From Pseudomonadota bacterium (GTDB lineage: Bacteria > Pseudomonadota > Alphaproteobacteria > Rhizobiales > Rhizobiaceae), in NCBI GenBank assembly GCA_023404095.1, contig JAEYDD010000041.1:372001-436000 (forward strand): a DNA stretch of 64,000 nt. Reading direction: 5' to 3'. Within the stretch, counting starts at the first letter, position 1, and every line of letters begins with the position of its first letter. The translations under genes and the position numbers were made by a program. Below, one piece after another: positions 33,956 to 42,152 of the stretch. The notes beneath the pieces were generated by a model, which did no database searches, was not told the DNA's origin, and saw only the letters and a program-made list of their open reading frames with translations.

Positions 33956-33995
33956 ATGCTCGTATCCGAACAAATAGGAACGTGGATCCCGCCGC

Positions 33996-35174
33996 ATGGA
34001 CCTTGCCACACTCTGCCTCGTCGAGGCGGTCCTGCGCACCGGCAGCGTGCGCGCAGCCGCAAGGCTCGAAGGCCGCCCCGCCTCCAGCGCCAGTACCGCG
34101 CTCAAGCGGATGGAAGCGGCGATTTCCCTGCCGCTCGTCCGGCGGGAGGGCGCAAGACTGGTGCCGACACTCGACGCACAGGTGCGGATGGACCGGCTGA
34201 CGGAAATTGCCGTCGCCGCCAGGGAACTGCTGCGTGTCGGCAACGGCGCCGGCATAACTTCCCCACGCCTGCCAATGCCGCAGATCCCGCTGGAATCGCT
34301 CGCCCGCCTCAGCGCCACTGTGCGCGCCGGAAGCATTCGCAGCGCGGCGCGCATGCTCAAGCTCGGGCAGCCGCAACTGACCCGGCAACTGGCGCGACTG
34401 GAGCAGGAGATCGGAGTGGCCCTGCTCGAGCGATCCCGCAACGGCATCGCCTGCACCCCCGAAGGTCTTGCGGTGCTGCCTGTCGCCGAGCGTATCTTCG
34501 AGATCTGGGCGAGCCTGTCGCAGGCCTCCGACGAGCGCTTCCGCAAGAGCGCGCGGACCTGGCGGCTCGGTTCGGTGATCCCTTTCGGACACGAAAGCGA
34601 TATCGCGCACATGCTCGCACGGCTGGCCGCGGGCTGGCAACGGCAGCGCCCGCGCCAGCCTCTGTTCATCGCCTCCACCACCGCCGACGAGCTCATTTCC
34701 GGCCTGCAGGCCCGCCGTTTCGACCTGGCGCTGCTGGACGTCGAGCACTATCCCGCAGAATTCGATGGCGCACTCCTCGGCCGCTCGCCACTGGCCCTCG
34801 CCGTCGCACATTCACTTGCCGCAACGCATGAGCAGGCCGGCGACCTGCTGCGACGTTTCCCGATCGCCGTGCCAAGCGTCAGAAGCGGGCTGAGACAGAT
34901 GACCGACCTCTATCTGGCAAGCACGCTCTCGCCGGTCGAACGGGCAAGGTTGACGCTGATCGAGGTCGATTCCATCCCCGTCATCATCAACCTCGTGCGC
35001 GAGCACGGGTACCTGTCGGTCCTGCCGGAACAGTCCGTCGCCCGCATCCCCGATCCACCCGCGCTCTTCCGCCTCGAGCCGCCCTTCCAGCAGTCGCTCA
35101 GCCTCGTCTGGCCGCGGAATGTGCTGGCGCGTGAGGCGGCGGACGCCGTGATGGGGATTCTGGCGCCGGCATAA
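33996..35174 (+). CDS. LysR-type regulator with two tandem winged-helix domains
   Basis: This 392-aa protein is about 90 residues longer than a normal LysR protein because it has two N-terminal DNA-binding units. The first spans residues ~1-65 (FxxVxxTGSVRAAARLEGRPAS-type) and the second ~97-160 (SLARLSATVRAGSIRSAARM, QPQLTRQLARLEQEIG, LLERSRNGIACTPEG). The second is the better match to the LysR consensus. An effector-binding domain runs from ~170 to the end. It is divergent from the MIO-less lyase operon, and the palindromes between them are likely targets. The inducer could be a pathway intermediate. Confidence 0.87.
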   Translation: MDLATLCLVEAVLRTGSVRAAARLEGRPASSASTALKRMEAAISLPLVRREGARLVPTLDAQVRMDRLTEIAVAARELLRVGNGAGITSPRLPMPQIPLESLARLSATVRAGSIRSAARMLKLGQPQLTRQLARLEQEIGVALLERSRNGIACTPEGLAVLPVAERIFEIWASLSQASDERFRKSARTWRLGSVIPFGHESDIAHMLARLAAGWQRQRPRQPLFIASTTADELISGLQARRFDLALLDVEHYPAEFDGALLGRSPLALAVAHSLAATHEQAGDLLRRFPIAVPSVRSGLRQMTDLYLASTLSPVERARLTLIEVDSIPVIINLVREHGYLSVLPEQSVARIPDPPALFRLEPPFQQSLSLVWPRNVLAREAADAVMGILAPA

Positions 35175-35266
35175 AACGGCTTCGCCGCACCCCTCGATCA
35201 AGAAGGATGCGGCGAGAGAACTGCGCCATAGGCTGCCCGAGAGAGCCTGCGGCGCGCTTGCGGCCG

Positions 35267-36454
35267 TCAGGCGACGGCAGCGGCCGGGCGCGGCTTGACC
35301 CCGAGCATGATGCCGATGGCAGCCACGGCGAGCACGACGCCGCTTGCGGTGAACACGCCGGCAGCACCGCTGGCGTCAAAGATCAGGCCGCCGACGGCAG
35401 CACCCATGGCGATGGCGAACTGGATGGCGGCGACGAGCAGGCCGCCGGCGCTTTCCGCCTCGTCGGGAACGGTGCGGGCGAGCCAGGTCGACCAGGCGAC
35501 GGGCACCGCGCCGAACAGCAGGCCCCAGAGCGTGATGAGGGCCGCATCGGCGACGAGCGAGGCGCCGGTGGCGACCAGCACCGAGGCGATCGCCGCCATC
35601 ATCAGCGGCATCAGCGTCAGCGTCAGCCTCAGGCTGCGGCCGATCAAGAGGCCCGCGAGCAGCGTGCCGACGAAATTGGCGATGCCGAAGCCGAGCAGCA
35701 CGGCCGAGACGGTCTCGATGCCGGCCCCGACGTCGGTCTCCAGGAACGGCCGCAGGTAGGTGAAGAAGGCGAAGTGGCCGCCGAACACCAGCGTCGCAGC
35801 CAGGATGCCGAGCCCGACGCTCGGCCGGGTCAGAACCTTGAGCGACGCCTTGAGGCTCGAGGAGCCGGTGGGCGCGAGGCGCGGCAGCGTTAGGAGCTGC
35901 ATCGCGAAGGTGACCACGCCGAGCCCGGCTGCGAGCACGAACACCGTCCGCCAGCCGGCGACCTCACCGAGATAGCTTCCCACGGGCGCCGCCACGATCG
36001 TGGCGGCGGACACACCGCTGAAGATCATCGACAGGGCCCGCGGCACCGAGGAAGCCGGAACGAGGCGCATCGTGATCGCGGTCGCCATCGCCCAGAAACC
36101 GCCGAGCGCCACCCCAAGCAACACCCTGCCCGTCAGGAGCATGACCATGCCCGGCGCGAAGGCGACCATCAGGTTGGAGACGATCAGCAGCAGCGAGAAG
36201 AACAGCATCAGGTGCCGCCGGTCGGCGCGGCGCGCGGCGGACGTAATGAGAAGGCTCGCCACCATGCCGACCACCGCCGTCGCCGTAACTGCCTGGCCGG
36301 CCGCACCCTCGGTGATATCAAGCTCAGTGGCGACCGGGGTCAGCAGGCTGGCGGGAAGGAATTCTGCCGTCACCAGGCCGAACACGCCGAGCGCCATGGA
36401 GACGACGGCACCCCAGGCGGGCGTTTCGGCGGATGAGCCGCTGTCGGCTTGCAT
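35267..36454 (-). CDS. MFS exporter, NepI-like (purine nucleoside efflux type)
   Basis: This 395-aa twelve-helix major-facilitator protein closely resembles E. coli NepI along its length: VTAEFLPASLLTPVATELDITEG, ALGGFWAMATAITMRLVP, AAPVGSYLGEVAGWR, GGHFAFFTYLRPFLE and GAVPVAWSTWLARTVPDEAE. NepI is a drug:proton antiporter-family exporter of purine ribonucleosides. The start ATG gives MQADSGSSAETPAW. It is divergent from an AraC regulator 83 bp away, which probably controls it. The true export substrate may differ. Confidence 0.9.
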   Translation of the reverse strand: MQADSGSSAETPAWGAVVSMALGVFGLVTAEFLPASLLTPVATELDITEGAAGQAVTATAVVGMVASLLITSAARRADRRHLMLFFSLLLIVSNLMVAFAPGMVMLLTGRVLLGVALGGFWAMATAITMRLVPASSVPRALSMIFSGVSAATIVAAPVGSYLGEVAGWRTVFVLAAGLGVVTFAMQLLTLPRLAPTGSSSLKASLKVLTRPSVGLGILAATLVFGGHFAFFTYLRPFLETDVGAGIETVSAVLLGFGIANFVGTLLAGLLIGRSLRLTLTLMPLMMAAIASVLVATGASLVADAALITLWGLLFGAVPVAWSTWLARTVPDEAESAGGLLVAAIQFAIAMGAAVGGLIFDASGAAGVFTASGVVLAVAAIGIMLGVKPRPAAAVA

Positions 36455-36537
36455 GAAACTTGTCCTTGAATCGTGTATGATGCACTGCAGCAATCCTAAG
36501 CTGGACGTTCCGGACGATCTATGGCACAAACGCCGTC

Positions 36538-37539
36538 ATGCTTGATCAATCGTCCGAAAGCTTCCGAGCCTCCCCTGTCGAAGCCTTGTCCCGGCGCGCG
36601 ATCGACCCCGACCTCGTCAGCGAACTGCTGCTGGGTATGCGGCTCGTCGGGCTGGAGTATCGCCGCATCGAGGTGACGCCGCCCTTCGGGCTCTCGTTCG
36701 GGGAAGTCGAGGGCCGCGCCCAGTTTCATTTCGTCGCGCGCGGCCCGGTCCACCTGCGCACGCCCGCCGGCACCTTGCACACGATGAACACCGGTGACGC
36801 GGTGCTCCTGCCGCGTGGCGGCAGCCATGCGCTGGTTTCGAAGCCCGATACGAACTGCCAGGACGTGCGCGCCCTTTCCGCAGCGCCGCTTTGCAGTACC
36901 GTCAGCGCGATCAGCGCCTGCAATGGCGGGGCGGAATGCGAGGATCAGCGCGCGATCGTCTTCAGCGGCTGCATGGAATTCGATCTCGGCGGGCTGCACC
37001 CGCTGGTGGCGCTGATGCCGGAGGTCATGCTCGTCGGCACGCTGACCGACCGTTACCCTGAAATCCTGCCGATGCTGGAGGCGATGGAGCGGGAGGCAAA
37101 GAGCGCCCGCGCCGGGTTCGCCGGGATTCTCGCCCGGCTCGCCGACGTGGTCGCGGCCTTCATCGTGCGCGCCTGGGTCGAATGCGGCTGCGGCGACGCC
37201 ACCGGCTGGATCGCCGCCCTGCGCGACCCGCGCCTCGGCCGCGTCATTGTCGCCCTCCACAATCGTCCCGGCCACGACTGGACCGTCGCCGAACTCGCCG
37301 ACATCATGGGTGCATCGCGCTCGGTCTTTGCCGAGCGCTTCCAGGAGGTGACCGGCATGACGCCGGTGCGCTACCTAGCGGAACTGCGCATGCGGCTCGC
37401 AACGCAATGGATCGCCAAGGAAAAGATGCCGATCGAAACGGTGGCGCTGAAGCTCGGCTACGGCTCGCAGGCTGCCTTCAGCCGCGCCTTCAAGCGCATC
37501 ACCGGCCATCCGCCCGGCAGCCACGCGCGGCCCCGATAG
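36538..37539 (+). CDS. AraC-family regulator with N-terminal cupin
   Basis: This 333-aa regulator has a cupin-type ligand domain at residues ~35-200 (FHFVARGPVHLRTPAGTLHTMNTGDAVLLPRGGSH, a typical Cupin_6 segment). An AraC double helix-turn-helix occupies ~230-330 (WTVAELADIMGASRSVFAERFQE and IETVALKLGYGSQAAFSRAFKR). A Cys-rich loop (CNGGAEC) lies between the cupin strands, and a second pair (ECGCG) near 220 may have a redox or metal role. It is divergent from the NepI-like exporter and probably regulates it. Confidence 0.9.
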   Translation: MLDQSSESFRASPVEALSRRAIDPDLVSELLLGMRLVGLEYRRIEVTPPFGLSFGEVEGRAQFHFVARGPVHLRTPAGTLHTMNTGDAVLLPRGGSHALVSKPDTNCQDVRALSAAPLCSTVSAISACNGGAECEDQRAIVFSGCMEFDLGGLHPLVALMPEVMLVGTLTDRYPEILPMLEAMEREAKSARAGFAGILARLADVVAAFIVRAWVECGCGDATGWIAALRDPRLGRVIVALHNRPGHDWTVAELADIMGASRSVFAERFQEVTGMTPVRYLAELRMRLATQWIAKEKMPIETVALKLGYGSQAAFSRAFKRITGHPPGSHARPR

Positions 37540-37610
37540 CAGTCATGTTGACACCGACGGGAGAATAGGATTGCTTTGCACTCAGGGTTGAAACCATTGC
37601 GAGTAGGCAC

Positions 37611-38090
37611 TTGTCCGGAATTGCATCATACCTGTCACTGACCCTGGCGCTGCTCGGATACGGGGTATCGACCGGAAGCGATGCGCTGACTTTGGATGCG
37701 GTGACCAACGTGCCCCTCGGAACGGCTGTGAGACTTGCGGATATATCGCCCTTCAACGCCGAGGCTGTTTGCATACTCGTCCCTTACCAGGATCGACTGG
37801 AGTCCAAATATGCGTTCGCCGCCAGAGTAAATGACCATCTGGCCAAAAAAGGCTTTCGCGCGGACGAGGGACATTTCGCTCTGGTGTTCATAGGGAGCCG
37901 GTCGATCGAGATCGCAACTCTATCTCGCCGGCGGATTGATATGTTGCCCATGCACATGATTTCTCCGCCAGCCGCGCAGATGCTTCCAGAGGGTTTCACC
38001 CCTCAAAGTTGTGCAAATGGCGAGGTTGCCGCACTTGCGAAGATCGAGTTCCGGGACAGAATCTATATCGTCCTCGGCGTAGTTCATTGA
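37611..38090 (+). CDS. Hypothetical protein, atypical composition, possible signal peptide
   Basis: This 159-codon frame opens with TTG at 37611, with GTAGG shortly before it, and encodes SGIASYLSLTLALLGYGVS, a plausible short Sec signal. The body has VPYQDRLESKYAFAARVNDHLAKKG and LVFIGSRSIEIATLSRRRID. I recognise no family. Codon use is less GC3-biased than in its neighbours (many AT-ending codons), which suggests later acquisition. It lies between two AraC-type regulators and has no obvious operon partner. The start codon is uncertain. Confidence 0.6.
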   Translation: MSGIASYLSLTLALLGYGVSTGSDALTLDAVTNVPLGTAVRLADISPFNAEAVCILVPYQDRLESKYAFAARVNDHLAKKGFRADEGHFALVFIGSRSIEIATLSRRRIDMLPMHMISPPAAQMLPEGFTPQSCANGEVAALAKIEFRDRIYIVLGVVH

Positions 38091-38138
38091 TGTTGGGATG
38101 ATGGTCGCTGGCCAAGGACGGGCGTGCACGCCTCCGCC

Positions 38139-39113
38139 TCACCCCTTCCCCGCCGCCCGCAGCCGCCTGCGTGTCTCGGTCGGGCTCTCGTGATAGTGCG
38201 CGCGATAGCTGCGGGAGAAGGCGGACGACGAGTTGAAGCCGGTGGCGGCTGCAATGTCGGCGAATTCCAGCTTCGTCTCGATCACCTTGCGACGCGCCGC
38301 GTTCAACCGCAGCGCCAGATAGTGCTGGTGCGGGGCAACCGCCATCGTCTCCTGGAACAGGTCCTGCAGGTGGCGGGTGGAGATGCCGATGCGGCGGGCA
38401 AGGCGGGCGAGCGTCACCGGCGCCTCCACCGTCTCCTCCATCAGCCGCACCGCCTGGCTGACGCGCTGGTCGGCGACGCGCATGTTGCCGAGCGCCGGCA
38501 CCTGCAAGAGCCCGCCGGTGCGCTCGTGCTCGTAGATGAACAGCCGCGAGACCTCGAGCGCGAGCGAGTAGCCCTGTCGCCTGCGGATGATCTCCAGCAT
38601 CAGGTCGAGCGTCGGCAGCGAGCCGCCGCTTGTCATCCGCTTGCCGTCGATGACGTAGCGCTCGGTCAGAACGTTGACCTGCGGATAGGCGGCGGCGAAA
38701 TCCTCGCGGTCCTCCCAGTGGATCGTCACCGAATGACCGTCGAGCAGGCTCGCCTGGGCGAGCAGCCAGCTGCCCGATTCGATCCCCGCCATCATGCTGC
38801 GATAACGCGCCGTGCGCGACAATTGCCGCCGCAACGCCGGCGTGGCGCTCTTCTGCCACTGGTAGCTGGAAAGGATGAACAGCGGCGCGGTCTCCTGCTC
38901 GGGACGGAACGGCCCGTCGACGGGAACCGGAATGCGGCTGCGCGTCTCGATCGCGGCCCCGTCGGGCGAGAAGATCCGCCAGCGGTAGAGGTCCTGCCCG
39001 GAGATGCGGTTGGCGGCGCGCAAGGGTTCGATGACGGAGGCAACCAGGATCAGGTTCGTCTCCGGCAGCACCACAATGTCCAGGTCGAGCGTCTCCGACG
39101 ATGGATCGAGCAT
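38139..39113 (-). CDS. CdhR/GbdR-like AraC regulator with GATase1-type domain
   Basis: This 324-aa protein combines an N-terminal DJ-1/class-I glutamine-amidotransferase-like ligand domain (residues ~10-180; ...MMAGIESGSWLLAQASLLDG) with a C-terminal AraC domain (~220-318; VTLARLARRIGISTRHLQDLFQE, ADIAAATGFNSSSAFSRSYR). This is the architecture of CdhR and GbdR, activators of carnitine and glycine betaine catabolism. The ATG at 39113 has GGAGG eight bases upstream. It is divergent from the beta-keto acid cleavage enzyme gene and should activate the plus-strand carnitine operon in response to carnitine or a downstream intermediate. Confidence 0.92.
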   Translation of the reverse strand: MLDPSSETLDLDIVVLPETNLILVASVIEPLRAANRISGQDLYRWRIFSPDGAAIETRSRIPVPVDGPFRPEQETAPLFILSSYQWQKSATPALRRQLSRTARYRSMMAGIESGSWLLAQASLLDGHSVTIHWEDREDFAAAYPQVNVLTERYVIDGKRMTSGGSLPTLDLMLEIIRRRQGYSLALEVSRLFIYEHERTGGLLQVPALGNMRVADQRVSQAVRLMEETVEAPVTLARLARRIGISTRHLQDLFQETMAVAPHQHYLALRLNAARRKVIETKLEFADIAAATGFNSSSAFSRSYRAHYHESPTETRRRLRAAGKG

Positions 39114-39228
39114 GTGCAAAACCTCCCCAAGTTTCTTCCTGAAGTGTAAAGAATGGTGCCGAAATTGAAAAGCATGCACGTTTCTCTTGGCCCGTAATGG
39201 CGTCAACGAACAATCTGGGAGAGACGAA

Positions 39229-40131
39229 ATGCCCCTGACCATGAACCGCGATGTCTTCATCACCTGCGCCGTCACCGGCTCGGGCGACACCGTCGGCAAG
39301 TCGAAGCACGTGCCGATCACGCCCAAGCAGATCGCCGAATCGGCAATCGAGGCAGCCAAGGCGGGGGCCGCGATCGTCCACTGTCACGTGCGCGATCCCG
39401 AGACCGGCGCACCCTCTCGCCGCAACGACCTCTACAAGGAAGTCACCGACCGCATCCGCCAGGCGGAGGTCGACGTGGTCCTCAACCTCACCGCCGGCAT
39501 GGGCGGCGACATGATCTTCGGCGACGTCGAAAAGCCGCTGCCGCTGAAGGAACAGGGCACCGACATGGCCGGCGCCACCGAACGCGTCTCCCACGTCGCC
39601 GAATGCCTGCCGGAGATCTGCACGCTCGATTGCGGCACGATGAACTTCTCGCTCGGCGACTACGTCATGACCAACACGCCGTCGATGCTGCGCGCCATGG
39701 CAAAGCAGATGACCGATCTCGGCGTCCGCCCGGAGATCGAGGCCTTCGACACTGGCCACCTGTGGTTCGCCAAGCAGCTCGTCGAGGAAGGCCTGATCGA
39801 GGATCCGGTGCTGATCCAGCTCTGCATGGGCATCCCCTGGGGCGCCCCCGACGACCTCAACACCTATATGGCGATGGTCAACAACGTGCCCGCCAACTGG
39901 ACCTTCTCGGCGTTTTCGATCGGCCGCAACGCCATGGCCTATCCGGCCGCAGCCGTGCTCGCCGGCGGCAACGTCCGCGTCGGCCTTGAAGACAATCTCT
40001 ATGTCGGCAAGGGCCAGCTCGCCACCAACGCCCAGCTCGTGGAGAAGGCGGTCAACGTCGTCGAAAGCATGGGCGCCCGCATCATCGGCCCGGCCGAGGT
40101 GCGAGAGAAGCTGAAATTGCAGAAGCGCTGA
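39229..40131 (+). CDS. Beta-keto acid cleavage enzyme (3-dehydrocarnitine:acetyl-CoA type)
   Basis: This 300-aa BKACE (DUF849) protein has zinc ligands HCHVRDPETG (His51, His53), NLTAGMGGD, DCGTMNFSLGDYVMTNT, EAFDTGHLWFAKQL and the final NVRVGLEDNLYVGKGQLATN. These enzymes exchange the acyl part of a 3-keto acid with acetyl-CoA. Beside carnitine dehydrogenase the expected reaction is 3-dehydrocarnitine plus acetyl-CoA to betainyl-CoA plus acetoacetate. GGGAGA precedes the ATG. It is the first gene of the carnitine operon, opposite the CdhR-like regulator. Confidence 0.93.
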   Translation: MPLTMNRDVFITCAVTGSGDTVGKSKHVPITPKQIAESAIEAAKAGAAIVHCHVRDPETGAPSRRNDLYKEVTDRIRQAEVDVVLNLTAGMGGDMIFGDVEKPLPLKEQGTDMAGATERVSHVAECLPEICTLDCGTMNFSLGDYVMTNTPSMLRAMAKQMTDLGVRPEIEAFDTGHLWFAKQLVEEGLIEDPVLIQLCMGIPWGAPDDLNTYMAMVNNVPANWTFSAFSIGRNAMAYPAAAVLAGGNVRVGLEDNLYVGKGQLATNAQLVEKAVNVVESMGARIIGPAEVREKLKLQKR

Positions 40132-40143
40132 AGACGAACGGCG

Positions 40144-40297
40144 ATGCCCCTCATCCGCCTGCCGGCACCTTCTCCCCGCCAGCGAGGAGAAGGGAAGCGT
40201 CGCCCGCTTCTGTCCATCGATCGAGGTGTGCGATTGCGGCAACCCCGGCAGTGTCCCCTCTCCCCGCCTGCGGGGAGAGGGCCAGGGTGAGGGGCAC
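40144..40297. repeat. RIME-like palindromic element
   Basis: GATGCCCCTCATCCGCCTGCCGG..TTCTCCCCGCCAGCGAGGAGAAGG opens the element and CCCCTCTCCCCGCCTGCGGGG..GGGTGAGGGGC closes it. It lies in the 217-bp gap between the cleavage enzyme and the carnitine dehydrogenase gene. The second palindrome ends about 50 bases before the dehydrogenase start, so it should appear in the mRNA leader as a stable hairpin. Confidence 0.75.
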
Positions 40298-40348
40298 CCT
40301 CCACCAAATGACGTCCAGCACAACAACACACACTACGGGAACGACCAC

Positions 40349-41839
40349 ATGACCAAGATCAACAAGGCAGCCTGCATCGGCGGCGGCGTCATCGGCGGGG
40401 CTTGGGCGGCGCGGTTCGCGCTCGCCGGAATCGACGTCGCCATCTTTGACCCCCACCCCGAAGCAGAGCGTATCATCGGCGAGGTGATGGCGAACGCCGA
40501 GCGCGCCTATGGCATGCTGACCATGGCGCCGCTGCCGCCTAAGGGCAAATTCACTTTCGTCAAAAGCATCGAGGAAGCCGTGCAAGGCGCTGACTGGATT
40601 CAGGAAAGCGTGCCCGAGCGCGTCGACCTGAAGCGCGGCGTCATTACCCAGATCGACGCGGCCGCCGACCCGAAGGCGCTGATCGGCTCCTCGACCTCCG
40701 GCATCATGCCGACCGAGCTGCAGCGTGACATGAAGCACCCGGAGCGCATGTTCGTCGCCCACCCCTACAACCCCGTCTACCTGCTGCCGCTTGCCGAACT
40801 CGTCGGCGGCGAGAGGACGGCGCGCGCCACGCTGGAGGACGCGAAGGCCAAGCTCGCCACCATCGGCATGAAGGGCGTGATCATCAACAAGGAGATCGAG
40901 GCCTTCGTCGGCGACCGCCTGCTGGAAGCCGTCTGGCGCGAGGGCCTGTGGCTGATCAAGGACGACATCTGCGACACCGAGACCCTCGACGACGTGATCC
41001 GCTATTCCTTCGGCATGCGCTGGGCACAAATGGGCATGTTCGAGACCTACCGCATCGCCGGCGGCGAGGCCGGCATGCGCCACTTCATCGCCCAGTTCGG
41101 CCCGTGCCTGTCCTGGCCCTGGACCAAGTTGACCGATGTGGTGGACCTCACCGACGAACTGGTGGACAAGATCGCCAACCAGTCCGACGCCCAGTCCGGC
41201 GCCCGCGGCATCCGCGAGCTGGAGCGCATCCGCGACCAGAACCTCGTCGGCATCATGCATGCGCTGAAGGCTGGCGACGACGGCCGCGGCTGGGGTGCCG
41301 GCAAGCTTCTGACCGAGTTCGAAGACTATCTCTGGGCAAACGCGAAGAAGCCTGAGGTCGACCTCGGCGAGGTCAAGCCGCTGAAGATCCTCGACACCAA
41401 GGTCAGCGCCGCGTGGGTGGACTACAACGGCCACATGACCGAGCACCGCTACCTGCAGGTCTTCGGCGACACCTCCGACGGCGTGCTGCGGCTGATCGGC
41501 GTCGATCTCGAGTATGTGCGCGACGGCCACAGCTACTACACGGTCGAGACCCACATCCGCCATCTCGGCGAGGCCAAGCTCGGCGACGCGCTCTACACCA
41601 CCTGCCAGATCCTGTCCTCGGACGACAAGCGCCTGCAGTTCTTCTCGACGATCTATAATGCCGAGACCAACGAGCCGGTCGCCACCGCCGAACAGCTGAT
41701 GCTGCATGTGGATAGCAAGGCCGGCAAGGCCATCGCCGCCCCGGCGCACGTGCTCGACAAGGTGAAGGCGCTGACCGAGGCGCATGCGCGGCTGCCGGTG
41801 CCCGAAGGCGCCGGCCGGCATGTGGGGCAGAAGCGGTAA
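40349..41839 (+). CDS. L-carnitine dehydrogenase fused to betainyl-CoA thioesterase
   Basis: This 496-aa protein has two parts. Residues ~1-320 are a 3-hydroxyacyl-CoA-dehydrogenase-type L-carnitine 3-dehydrogenase: ACIGGGVIGGAWAARFALAG for NAD, ESVPERVDLK, SSTSGIMPTELQ, HPYNPVYLLPLAELV. Residues ~345-496 are a hotdog (4HBT) thioesterase with VDYNGHMTEHRYLQVFGD. The fusion would oxidise carnitine and, after the cleavage enzyme acts, hydrolyse betainyl-CoA to glycine betaine. The same fusion is known from the Sinorhizobium carnitine pathway. The start ATG begins at MTKINKAACI; the upstream frame crosses the repeat. Confidence 0.94.
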   Translation: MTKINKAACIGGGVIGGAWAARFALAGIDVAIFDPHPEAERIIGEVMANAERAYGMLTMAPLPPKGKFTFVKSIEEAVQGADWIQESVPERVDLKRGVITQIDAAADPKALIGSSTSGIMPTELQRDMKHPERMFVAHPYNPVYLLPLAELVGGERTARATLEDAKAKLATIGMKGVIINKEIEAFVGDRLLEAVWREGLWLIKDDICDTETLDDVIRYSFGMRWAQMGMFETYRIAGGEAGMRHFIAQFGPCLSWPWTKLTDVVDLTDELVDKIANQSDAQSGARGIRELERIRDQNLVGIMHALKAGDDGRGWGAGKLLTEFEDYLWANAKKPEVDLGEVKPLKILDTKVSAAWVDYNGHMTEHRYLQVFGDTSDGVLRLIGVDLEYVRDGHSYYTVETHIRHLGEAKLGDALYTTCQILSSDDKRLQFFSTIYNAETNEPVATAEQLMLHVDSKAGKAIAAPAHVLDKVKALTEAHARLPVPEGAGRHVGQKR

Positions 41840-41879
41840 CCAGTGGTCCCGGCCTGTGGCCAGGGTCGCGAGGGGTTTC

Positions 41880-42114
41880 GGCCCTCATCGGCCTGCCGGC
41901 ACCTTCTAGCCGTGAACGCGGAAAGGGACAAATGGCAAAGCCCCGGCGCTTCGCGGGAGAACGAAGCGACGGTGGAGAAAGCGCATACGGCCTGGACCGG
42001 ACCGGACGAAAGCACCCAACCGGGTGGGACCAGGCAGCAGAGGACGAGACGCCGCCGCAATTGCCTTCTCCTCGACTGCGGGGAGAAGGTGCCGGCAGGC
42101 GGATGAGGGGCAGG
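41880..42114. repeat. RIME-like composite with inverted outer ends
   Basis: GGCCCTCATCGGCCTGCCGGCACC (41879-41903) and its inverse GGTGCCGGCAGGCGGATGAGGGGC (42088-42111) bracket about 230 bases, with a CCTTCTC/GGGGAGAAGG hairpin at the right end. The element fills most of the 313-bp gap between the carnitine dehydrogenase and the acyl-CoA dehydrogenase. No gene is supported in the gap. Confidence 0.75.
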
Positions 42115-42152
42115 CCGACACGCGCCGCCCTTAAAACACGAGGGAGAACACA

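Noticed and set aside
32348..34696. A 782-residue version of the lyase with a long N-terminal extension
   Set aside because: The extension runs through the divergent LysR gene, has no family similarity, and a well-spaced AGGAG precedes the internal ATG at 33883.
32858..34831. Plus-strand open frame of 657 codons over the lyase gene
   Set aside because: It is antisense to two well-supported genes, is rich in Arg, His and Gln without motifs, and is typical of GC-rich shadow frames.
19743..42114. CRISPR array
   Set aside because: The repeats are dispersed palindromes kilobases apart in variable orientation, without regular spacers or cas genes.
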